NCBI GenBank assembly: GCA_001563795.1
Contig: LKML01000004.1
Coordinates: 1 to 59,393, forward strand
Direction of reading: 5' to 3'
Length of the DNA stretch: 59,393 nt
Origin: Haloferacaceae archaeon B1-Br10_E2g22
GTDB taxonomy: Archaea > Halobacteriota > Halobacteria > Halobacteriales > Haloferacaceae
Translations under genes and position numbers: made by a program
Part shown: one piece after another, positions 19,457 to 25,946 of the stretch
Position numbering within the stretch: the first letter of the stretch is position 1
How the letters are laid out: each line of letters starts with the position of its first letter
The notes under the pieces: generated by a model
The model's input: only the letters and a program-made list of their open reading frames with translations
Database searches by the model: none
Told to the model about the DNA's origin: nothing

Positions 19457-20233
19457 ATGGAACACAGTAGTACGTTCATGAAAGAAACACTACAAGCGGT
19501 CGCGGACGGCGAGTTATCAGTGTCAGCCGCTGAGGCGCGGCTCTCTGGATACGCCACGACAGCCGCCGGGCGGTTTGATGCCGCCCGTCAACAGCGACGC
19601 GGGATTCCCGAAGCGATCCTCGCAGAGGGCAAACCTCCCGAGGCGGTTGTCGATCTAGCCGAAACTGCCATCGAAACCACTGGCCGGGCGCTGCTAACCA
19701 GAACCGACACCGCAACCCGCGAGGCCCTCGAGGCGGCCTTTCAGGAACGCTCGACGACGAGACTCAAAGAGCGAGGCGAGACAGTCATCATCACTGATGA
19801 TGGGTTCGACCAACCGACGTTGGACGCCACGGTGTGTATCGTCACCGGCGGCACCGCCGACGCCCCTGTGGCACAGGAGGCCGCTGCAGTCATCGAGACA
19901 GTGGGTGCCGACTGCACCGTTATCGAGGACATCGGCGTCGCTAACATCGACCGGCTGTTCGACCAACTCGAGACGATTCGAACAGCGGATGTCGTCATTG
20001 CAGTCGCCGGCCGCGAGGGCGCATTGCCAACTGTTGTCGCCGGCCAACTCAACTGTCCTGTCATCGGGGTTCCGGTGTCATCGGGCTACGGCCACGGCGG
20101 CGACGGCGAGGCCGCCCTGCATGGACTCTTGCAGTCCTGTACCGTGCTATCGGTGGTCAACATTGATGCCGGGTTTGTTGCGGGAGCCCAGGCGAGCCTG
20201 ATCGCTCGAGCCGTCGATCACGCCAGCGGGTAG
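19457..20233 (+). CDS. larB: LarB-type carboxylase (nickel pincer cofactor pathway)
   Basis: 258 residues, the usual LarB length. The N-terminal region (1-115) includes FDAARQQRRGIPEAILAEGK, a LarB hallmark. The C-terminal PurE-like domain (about 115-258) has VCIVTGGTADAPVAQEA, GREGALPTVVAG and GVPVSSGYGHGGDGEAAL. LarB carboxylates and hydrolyses nicotinic acid adenine dinucleotide in the synthesis of the nickel pincer nucleotide of lactate racemase-like enzymes. No larC, larE or larA is in this window. A second possible start is the Met at residue 8. A tattaaata TATA-like box is about 32 nt upstream. Confidence 0.9.
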   Translation: MEHSSTFMKETLQAVADGELSVSAAEARLSGYATTAAGRFDAARQQRRGIPEAILAEGKPPEAVVDLAETAIETTGRALLTRTDTATREALEAAFQERSTTRLKERGETVIITDDGFDQPTLDATVCIVTGGTADAPVAQEAAAVIETVGADCTVIEDIGVANIDRLFDQLETIRTADVVIAVAGREGALPTVVAGQLNCPVIGVPVSSGYGHGGDGEAALHGLLQSCTVLSVVNIDAGFVAGAQASLIARAVDHASG

Positions 20234-20349
20234 CCACTGCATACGTGTTAGTATCTGGGTAGTATCTGTTGGTATCAAGCAGTTATACAGCCGTATTTTT
20301 TATATAATCAAAAGAAGCGTATATACTGACCCAGATCCTATAGGTTTCA

Positions 20350-20369
20350 CCGGCTATCAGTAGAGCCGG
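20350..20369 (+). promoter_or_regulatory. Hairpin just before the zinc-finger gene
   Basis: The inverted repeat ccggct-N8-agccgg ends 6 nt before the ATG at 20376. An AT-rich promoter-like stretch (tttttatataatc) is upstream near 20297-20309. If transcribed, the hairpin would sit at the translation start and could affect initiation. Confidence 0.35.
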
Positions 20370-20375
20370 CAATCA

Positions 20376-20522
20376 ATGTCACGTTGTGACCATTGTGGGT
20401 CTCACGTTTCGGATCGCTTTGCGCGGGTGTTTGCCGACGAGTTCGGACGGCTGTTTGCCTGTCCGTCCTGTTCGGCCAACGCCGGCATTGCTGAGGCTGC
20501 CCGAAACCGAACCCGCAGCTAA
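20376..20522 (+). CDS. Small zinc-finger protein
   Basis: 48 residues with two Cys pairs, CDHC and CPSC, 24 residues apart. The sequence pattern (CxxC, VSDRFARVFADEFG, CPSC) matches a very common haloarchaeal small zinc-finger family (DUF7563-like). These proteins are often present in many copies and their role is largely unknown. The hairpin at 20350-20369 lies directly upstream. Confidence 0.78.
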   Translation: MSRCDHCGSHVSDRFARVFADEFGRLFACPSCSANAGIAEAARNRTRS

Positions 20523-20623
20523 CTCGGGGGATCGCGAACCGTCCACAGACTATCTACTCGGCCATATGGGGGAACAGTGAACTGGCCGAGACTCGCCGGG
20601 ACCGAGAACGATTTGGCCCCGGC

Positions 20624-20908
20624 ATGCCGTTTTTCGCTGTGAGCGACCACTACGTCTACATGGTTCGGTGTGTTGACGATACGCTGTATACGGGATACAC
20701 CACCGACCCACAGCGACGCGTTGCCGAACACAACAGCGGCGAAGGTGCAAAATATACCCGTGGCCGAACGCCGGTGAGGCTCGTTTTTCTCGAGGAACAC
20801 GACACACAATCGACTGCAATGAGCCGAGAGTACGAACTCAAACAGCTCTCGCGGCCACAAAAGAGCCGACTTATCGAACGGAACCCACCGGCAGACATCC
20901 TCGAGTGA
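20624..20908 (+). CDS. GIY-YIG nuclease-like protein (UPF0213 family)
   Basis: 94 residues as drawn from the ATG at 20624. A GTG at 20639 (giving MSDHYVYMVRC) is an equally good start and matches the usual family N-terminus. The domain is YVYMVRCVDDTLYTGYTTD, then RVAEHNSGEGAKYTRGRTP and a Glu-containing helix (SREYELKQL). The GIY-YIG motif is YVY with YTG, and the Arg, His and Glu positions are present. These single-domain proteins may act on DNA structures, but no clear cellular role is known. Confidence 0.9.
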   Translation: MPFFAVSDHYVYMVRCVDDTLYTGYTTDPQRRVAEHNSGEGAKYTRGRTPVRLVFLEEHDTQSTAMSREYELKQLSRPQKSRLIERNPPADILE

Positions 20909-20958
20909 GCCTACAGCCCACCTCACACATTTTTATCAGTTGCGACAGCAGATAGCGT

Positions 20959-22332
20959 ATGGACAAAATTGCCTTTGGCACCGATGGCTGGCGTGCAACG
21001 CTCGATACCTTCACTGACGAGCGGGTTCGAATCGTGGGCGAAGCCGTCGCCCGGTACCTCGAGGATGAAGGCTACACCGACCCTGTGATCGTCGGGTATG
21101 ATGCTCGAGAAACCTCGCCCGGTTTCGCCGAAAGCCTCGCAGAGGTGTTGGCAGGCCACGGCTTTGATGTGTTGTTGCCCGAACGGGACTGTCCAACACC
21201 CGTAATTGCATATGCAATCGTCGACCGCGGGCTTTCCTGTGCGCTGATGGTTACGGCCTCGCACAACCCCCCGGAGTACAACGGTGTCAAGTTCATTCCC
21301 GAAGACGGCGCACCCGCACTGCCCGAGCGCACCGAAAAAATCGTCGAGAACCTCGCCGAACCCGAACTGCTGCCGGAAGACGAGTGGGGCGAAATCACGA
21401 ACATCGATCCGATTCCGAATCACGCTGAGCACGCAAGCAGTCTCGTTGCGGCTGATTTGTCGGATCTCACGATTGTGTACGACGCACTGTACGGCAGTGG
21501 CCAAGGAGTCACTGACCTCCTCTTAGAGTCCGCAGGCGCAGAGGTTATCCGCCGACGCTGTGAGAAAGACCCCACTTTCGGTGGTGGCGAACCCGAACCC
21601 TCACCGAGCAATCTCCAAGAACTCGCAGATGCTGTCGATGAACACGACGCTGATCTCGGGATCGCCAACGACGGCGATGCAGACCGGATCGCCATCTGTA
21701 CGCCTGATCGGGGCTATCTCGATGAGAACCTCTTTTTCGCAGCAGTCTACGACTACCTGCTCGAGTCTGATTCCGGGCCTGCAGTTCGGTCAGTCTCGAC
21801 GACTTTCCTGATCGACCGCATTGCCGAAGCAAACGGCCAAAGCGTCGTCGAAGTCCCAGTTGGGTTCAAATGGGTCGGCAAAGCAATGGGCGAACACAAC
21901 GCACTCATTGGTGGCGAAGAATCTGGTGGCTTTTCGGTTCGTGGACACATCCGCGAAAAAGACGGCGTGTTGATGGCACTTCTTGCAGGGGCAGTAACTG
22001 CGGCCAAACCGCTTGATGAGCGTGTGGACGCACTGCTCGAGGAGTTCGGTGAGATCCACGCCAGCAAACGAAGTGTCGTCTGCCCGGACGACCAGAAAGA
22101 CCGCGTACTGTCGGCTCTCGAAGACCACATCCCGGAGTCGGTCGCCGGCTCGGCGGTCAAAAACACCGTCACTCTCGATGGATTCAAACTGCTGTTGGAA
22201 GACGGCTCGTGGCTCCTGATTCGGCCCAGCGGCACTGAACCAAAACTGCGAGTCTACGGCGAAGCCGGCTCGCCCGCCCGACTCGAACGGCTGTTGGACG
22301 AGGGCGTCGACATTGTCGAGCCGGTAGTCTAA
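20959..22332 (+). CDS. Phosphohexomutase (phosphoglucomutase/phosphomannomutase family)
   Basis: 457 residues with the four domains of the alpha-D-phosphohexomutase family. The phosphoserine loop is VTASHNPPEYNG, the metal loop DGDADR, the sugar-binding loop GGEESGGF, and the phosphate-binding loop RPSGTEPKLRVY. The N-terminus KIAFGTDGWRA is standard. It moves phosphate between C6 and C1 of a hexose or hexosamine and supplies nucleotide-sugar precursors for surface glycans. Which sugar is used cannot be told from sequence. A ttttatcag element precedes the ATG by about 24 nt. Confidence 0.92.
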   Translation: MDKIAFGTDGWRATLDTFTDERVRIVGEAVARYLEDEGYTDPVIVGYDARETSPGFAESLAEVLAGHGFDVLLPERDCPTPVIAYAIVDRGLSCALMVTASHNPPEYNGVKFIPEDGAPALPERTEKIVENLAEPELLPEDEWGEITNIDPIPNHAEHASSLVAADLSDLTIVYDALYGSGQGVTDLLLESAGAEVIRRRCEKDPTFGGGEPEPSPSNLQELADAVDEHDADLGIANDGDADRIAICTPDRGYLDENLFFAAVYDYLLESDSGPAVRSVSTTFLIDRIAEANGQSVVEVPVGFKWVGKAMGEHNALIGGEESGGFSVRGHIREKDGVLMALLAGAVTAAKPLDERVDALLEEFGEIHASKRSVVCPDDQKDRVLSALEDHIPESVAGSAVKNTVTLDGFKLLLEDGSWLLIRPSGTEPKLRVYGEAGSPARLERLLDEGVDIVEPVV

Positions 22333-22423
22333 CCGCCTGCTTGCGGTTGCTTTTGAGTGGCCCAGGAGACCGTGTTCTGCTCGGTTGCATTGTTCAAGCC
22401 GTCTCGAAACGTACCTGCGTCGG

Positions 22424-24160
22424 TTACTCGAGTTCCTCGACGAGATCAGCCGGCAGTGTGAGCCGAACGCGGGTTCCAGTCTCGTCGGTGTCAAACGTCA
22501 CAGAGCCGCCAATGCTGTCGGTTCCCCACTTGACGAGCCACAGCCCGAGTCCGCTGCCGTGTTCGAGATCAGTCTCTTGGGCGTTGTCGAGAACAGTGAT
22601 TTCGTGGCCAGGAATACCCGAACCTTCATCCACAACAGAAAGCGTTGTCGTGGCCTCATCGTAGCTGATTGTGATCTCCGAGTCGGTGTGTCTAGCGGCG
22701 TTTTCGACTAACTCCTGGATAATCGAACCGAGAACGGTTGGATTGATGCGAACCACAACGGCGGCTGGAACCGACCCTGAAACAGGAATAGCGCCGTAGT
22801 CGGCTCTGACCGCCTCGAGTGCGTCTGTGATGATCTCGCCGAGTTGAATCGGTGTCTCCGCAAGCGGGTCGGCCTCGAGTACGTTCTCAGCGCGCTGGGC
22901 CTTTTTGCCGATCGTCACCAGATCATCGAGAATCGATTCGACTTTTTGTTGGTAGATGTCGGATTCGGTGCCGCCGTCGGCCATCACGCCGACATAGCCT
23001 TTGGCCGCATTGAGGTCGTTGCGGAGATTGTGTCTGAGAATCCGGTTTAGCACTTGGATGCGCTGTTGGCGGCGGCGTTCGGCAGTAATGTCCGTAAAGA
23101 CGACTGTCCGGCCGATTGGAGTATCGCTGTTGTCGGTTGCAGTCGTCATCACCGCCTCGATAATCGTCTCACTGTTCGGCATTCGGAAGACAACCGGTTC
23201 GGACTCACGAAGGTCGCTCGGTGCGATTCTGTCGGGAAGAATCGTATCGAACGGCGCACCAATGGTCTCGAGTGTAGAGACCGAAAACAACTCGCTGGCC
23301 GCCGGGTTGAGATCCGAGATGCTGTTTTTTCTGTTGACGACGACGATCGCGGTATCCGAAGCATCGAAAGCCGTCTGCCGGCCGACTGTTCTCGAGGCCG
23401 GCAGTTGGTCGAACAGGTCGTATTTCGTTGTCGTAACCCAGAGTCCAGCAAGGCCAACCGAAAGCCCGACGATTCGAAAGCCGCTGAGCAACTGGAAATC
23501 GGTGAGCAGTCCGAACTGGTACAGATACCCAATCAGCCACGGAAAGACGACCGGCACCGAGAGGCCGACAACTGCAGCCATCCGGAACGGCCGGTGGTTG
23601 GTTGCGGTCGTATACAACAATCCGACACCAACGCCGATGGCAGCACCAGTTCCAAGCACCTCAATGACTGCACCGAACTGATGGAGGCTGCTCCGAACCG
23701 TAGAGTGGATGCTAATGAGCCCGAAGGTGTCGGTTGCGCCGACAAGTCCGTTTATCATGACGACCGTGAACGTGGCCCCACCGATTGTGGTCAGTGTGAG
23801 TTTCTCACGCCGGCCAATCCGTTGGGTATAGCGCAGCACAAACCAGAGCCACATGAAAATGCCACTCACGACTAATAGCTCTGAAAGCAGATCCATGCTG
23901 ACAAACATTGCTTGCACTCCAGTCGGGACGACTGACTCGAGATGGATGAGTTGTGCCCCATCAGTGATTCCGTAGGTTCCAAACGCATAGATGAGCATCG
24001 ACTGGGCGACAAAGCTACTGCCCCACAGAATCGAAAACGTCGCCAGACTGTCGAGGCCAATCTCGTCGTACCGTCTGAACAGATAGCCACCGAACGCAAC
24101 GTAGCCCAGACTCACCCCGCCAGCGAGTATCGCCAACTGAACAGACGACAGTACCGTCAC
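22424..24160 (-). CDS. Sensor histidine kinase with 7TM and PAS domains
   Basis: 578 residues. Seven membrane helices (about 1-225) form a histidine kinase N-terminal 7TM region. A PAS domain follows (about 240-350; AFDASDTAIVVVNRKNSI). The H box is in RILRHNLRNDLNAAKGYVG. The ATP-binding domain has the N box ELVENAARHT, G1 box DEGSGIPG and G2 box GSGLGLWLVKW. It is a membrane histidine kinase of the common haloarchaeal type. No response regulator gene is adjacent. It is convergent with the phosphohexomutase gene and divergent from pcnA, with the hairpin array between. Confidence 0.92.
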   Translation of the reverse strand: MTVLSSVQLAILAGGVSLGYVAFGGYLFRRYDEIGLDSLATFSILWGSSFVAQSMLIYAFGTYGITDGAQLIHLESVVPTGVQAMFVSMDLLSELLVVSGIFMWLWFVLRYTQRIGRREKLTLTTIGGATFTVVMINGLVGATDTFGLISIHSTVRSSLHQFGAVIEVLGTGAAIGVGVGLLYTTATNHRPFRMAAVVGLSVPVVFPWLIGYLYQFGLLTDFQLLSGFRIVGLSVGLAGLWVTTTKYDLFDQLPASRTVGRQTAFDASDTAIVVVNRKNSISDLNPAASELFSVSTLETIGAPFDTILPDRIAPSDLRESEPVVFRMPNSETIIEAVMTTATDNSDTPIGRTVVFTDITAERRRQQRIQVLNRILRHNLRNDLNAAKGYVGVMADGGTESDIYQQKVESILDDLVTIGKKAQRAENVLEADPLAETPIQLGEIITDALEAVRADYGAIPVSGSVPAAVVVRINPTVLGSIIQELVENAARHTDSEITISYDEATTTLSVVDEGSGIPGHEITVLDNAQETDLEHGSGLGLWLVKWGTDSIGGSVTFDTDETGTRVRLTLPADLVEELE

Positions 24161-24275
24161 TGCTCACAATCAGTATACAACTGATAAATAAGTTGCTGGT
24201 GGCCACCGTATGCCCAGATCAGCGCCCAAATGTTTGCTTTTTGCCGACAGGCCACCTAAGACAGCGAGGGAGTCC

Positions 24276-24391
24276 CGGCGTTCACGCCGTTGACGAGACC
24301 TACGGTCTCGTTTGCACATCAGAACGCTCAGCGTTCTGAGGACGTTACCAGAACGCAGGCGTTCTGGTTGCCCACCAGACGCAGTCTGGTG
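24276..24391 (-). repeat. Array of five perfect hairpins (possible IS200/IS605-type orphan end or ncRNA)
   Basis: In order on the plus strand: cggcg-ttca-cgccg (24276-24289), cgagacc-tac-ggtctcg (24294-24310), tcagaacgc-tca-gcgttctga (24319-24339), ccagaacgc-ag-gcgttctgg (24348-24367) and caccagac-gca-gtctggtg (24373-24391). Stems are 5-9 bp and perfect, with loops of 2-4 nt. The third and fourth are near duplicates. On the minus strand the array is preceded by a TATA box near 24461. Dense short hairpins of this kind are known at the ends of IS200/IS605-family elements and their guide RNAs, but no transposase gene is present. That origin is inferred. Confidence 0.6.
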
Positions 24392-24456
24392 ACCGGGCGG
24401 GAATCGCGCCATGAGCAACATCCAACCGCATAACATCGCGCTATCCAACTCCCCAA

Positions 24457-24466
24457 TATTATAAAT
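24457..24466 (-). promoter_or_regulatory. TATA-like box reading into the hairpin array
   Basis: On the minus strand the sequence is atttataatatt, a strong archaeal TATA match. Initiation 25-28 nt downstream would start an RNA near 24434, which would then run through all five hairpins. It is about 150 nt from pcnA, so it is less likely to serve that gene. Confidence 0.45.
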
Positions 24467-24583
24467 ACATATCACCACTTTACGCCGGGTGTAGGTGATG
24501 CAGTCTTCGGTATCAGATTGGTGGGCTGTTCGAGGGCCTCGGGCACACAGTAGACAACAGCCACAGTATGTTGAACCGGATGC

Positions 24584-24592
24584 CTTTTTATC
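24584..24592 (+). promoter_or_regulatory. TATA-like box of pcnA
   Basis: ctttttatc is centred about 29 nt before the ATG at 24617 and only 20 nt before the in-frame ATG at 24608. A start site 25-28 nt downstream would fall at the second ATG. This supports 24617 as the true start and a leaderless mRNA. Confidence 0.5.
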
Positions 24593-24616
24593 GGGGCCGT
24601 TCGTACGATGAGCTAT

Positions 24617-25360
24617 ATGTTCAAGGCCATCGTGAGTGCTGAGACGCTCAAGGATGCACTCGATTCGGTGAGCGTGCTGGTAGACGAGTGTAAAATCCGG
24701 CTCAACGAAGAAGCGCTGTCGATTCGCGCCGTCGATCCGGCCAACGTCGGGATGGTCGATCTCTCCTTAGAGGCTGCAGCCTTCGAGTCCTACGAGGCCG
24801 ACGGCGGCGTCATCGGGGTGAATCTCGGACGGCTTGAGGATATCGCCGGTATGGCAAACAGCGGCGATCTGATCCAACTCGAGCTCAACGAAGAGACCCG
24901 GAAACTCCACATCCAGATCGAGGGGTTATCGTATACGCTTGCTTTGATCGATCCCGATTCAATCCGCCAAGAGCCGGACATCCCGGATCTCGATTTGCCC
25001 GCACAGGTCGTCCTCGAGGGCAGCCAGCTCAACCGCGGGATCACCGCCGCGGATATGGTCTCGGATCACATCTCACTGCGCGTTGATGAAAGCCAAGCGG
25101 CGTTTTACATCGAAGCCGAAGGCGATACCGACGATGTCGATCTAAAACTACCCAGCGACGACCTCATTGCGCTGACTGCTGGGCCGGCCAACTCACTGTT
25201 CTCGCTGGATTATCTCAAAGACATGAACAAAGCGATTCCAAAGGCGACCGAGGTCACTGTTGATCTCGGCGAGGAGTTCCCCGTCAAACTCCATTATGAG
25301 TTCGCCGAAGGGATGGGCCATGTCACCTACATGCTCGCCCCACGAATCCAGAGCGACTGA
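24617..25360 (+). CDS. pcnA: DNA polymerase sliding clamp (PCNA)
   Basis: 247 residues from the ATG at 24617 ([15 protein letters not shown]). This length equals the known haloarchaeal PCNA; an ATG three codons upstream is rejected because of the promoter position. It has the two-domain clamp fold, with [15 protein letters not shown], the interdomain linker near [14 protein letters not shown], and the C-terminal strand [13 protein letters not shown]. The homotrimer encircles DNA and tethers polymerases, FEN1 and ligase. It is a single gene, flanked on both sides by non-coding hairpin arrays. Confidence 0.97.
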   Translation: MFKAIVSAETLKDALDSVSVLVDECKIRLNEEALSIRAVDPANVGMVDLSLEAAAFESYEADGGVIGVNLGRLEDIAGMANSGDLIQLELNEETRKLHIQIEGLSYTLALIDPDSIRQEPDIPDLDLPAQVVLEGSQLNRGITAADMVSDHISLRVDESQAAFYIEAEGDTDDVDLKLPSDDLIALTAGPANSLFSLDYLKDMNKAIPKATEVTVDLGEEFPVKLHYEFAEGMGHVTYMLAPRIQSD

Positions 25361-25429
25361 GACTCGAGACGTCCTCCTGTTCGGCTGTTGCTTTCTCGAG
25401 TGCGTTTCAACCAATCAGACCGACTGGTT

Positions 25430-25469
25430 CGATAGGATATAAAACAACTGTTTCGAACAGAACCTATCG
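25430..25469 (+). repeat. Nested palindrome with TATA-like core after pcnA
   Basis: The outer arms cgatagg (25430-25436) and cctatcg (25463-25469) are perfect complements. Inside is a second hairpin, ctgtt-tcg-aacag (25448-25460), and an AT-rich ggatataaaac at 25435-25445. It may end the pcnA transcript or act as a promoter into the downstream array. Confidence 0.45.
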
Positions 25470-25483
25470 TACCGGATCAGAGT

Positions 25484-25904
25484 GTGTTCGCTCCGTTCAC
25501 TCGCGGGTAAACTACCCCACCCTACTCCCTCGGCGCAGACGCGCCTCGGTCCTTGAGGGTAGCGTGGGACTGTGTCCCACGGACCATGCGAACGGGCGCG
25601 TAGCGCCCGTGCGCAGATGGGGCCACCGATAGAGCGACGCTCTATCGAGGCCTCGAAAGGCTTCGCCTTTCGGTGGCTTTGATGTGGACTCCCGGTGATC
25701 AGTCGCCAGCAATAGGCTGGTGACTCTCACCGTTCAACGTCCCACCATTCAAACGCACGTCTACTTGTGCGTCTCCGCTCGTCGACTTGGGCGACTGTAA
25801 CTGCTGAAATCGCGTGCGTTCAGGCCGTTTATTCGCGGAGTTCCGTCAGTTTTCAGTTCGTTCAGTCGTGACGGAAATAGGGCGTGTTCACTCCGTTCAC
25901 ACGC
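25484..25904. mobile_element. Possible non-autonomous (MITE-like) element bounded by 21-bp direct repeats
   Basis: The 21-base blocks at 25484-25504 and 25884-25904 differ at two positions and are each partly self-complementary (gtgttc and gttcac arms). Between them lie perfect hairpins: ggcgc-agac-gcgcc (25532-25545), gtgggac-tgt-gtcccac (25564-25580), acgggcgc-gta-gcgcccgt (25592-25610), gatagagc-gac-gctctatc (25628-25646) and cgaaaggc-ttc-gcctttcg (25654-25672). The last two are enclosed by gccacc with ggtggc. A longer imperfect hairpin lies at 25693-25732. There is no transposase gene. The element call is inferred from structure. Confidence 0.45.
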
Positions 25905-25946
25905 TGACTTCCGGCACTCCTTCGCTATGCTCAGTCGTGACGGAAA
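25862..25946. repeat. 16-bp direct repeat duplicating the purH 3' end
   Basis: tcagtcgtgacggaaa occurs at 25862-25877 and again at 25931-25946, a period of 69 bases. The second copy contains the purH stop codon and its last codons (FRHD). The segment between holds a palindrome (gcgtgt and cacacgc arms), which suggests a small insertion or slippage at the end of the gene. Confidence 0.65.

Larger units (their letters stand above)
24161..24616. other. Non-coding region with hairpin array upstream of pcnA
   Basis: No credible gene is seen in these 456 bases. A reading frame on the minus strand across 24170-24478 consists mainly of the hairpin stems and looks spurious. The region holds five perfect stem-loops (24276-24391), a strong TATA-like box facing the minus strand, and the pcnA promoter at its right end. 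Confidence 0.6.
25361..25930. other. Non-coding region with second hairpin array between pcnA and purH
   Basis: No gene can be supported. The 570 bases hold a nested palindrome with an AT-rich core (25430-25469), an array of perfect hairpins (25532-25732), a pair of near-identical 21-base repeats exactly 400 bases apart, and one copy of a 16-base repeat of the purH 3' end. Short open stretches on the minus strand in several frames could be a decayed coding end of a transposon, but none is recognisable. Confidence 0.6.

Noticed and set aside
24170-24478. 102-residue frame across the hairpin array
   Set aside because: The frame is open because the hairpin stems lack stop codons; the product is Arg-rich low-complexity sequence with no family.
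24276-25732. CRISPR array
   Set aside because: The repeats are self-complementary hairpins of differing sequence, not identical repeats with unique spacers, and there are no cas genes.
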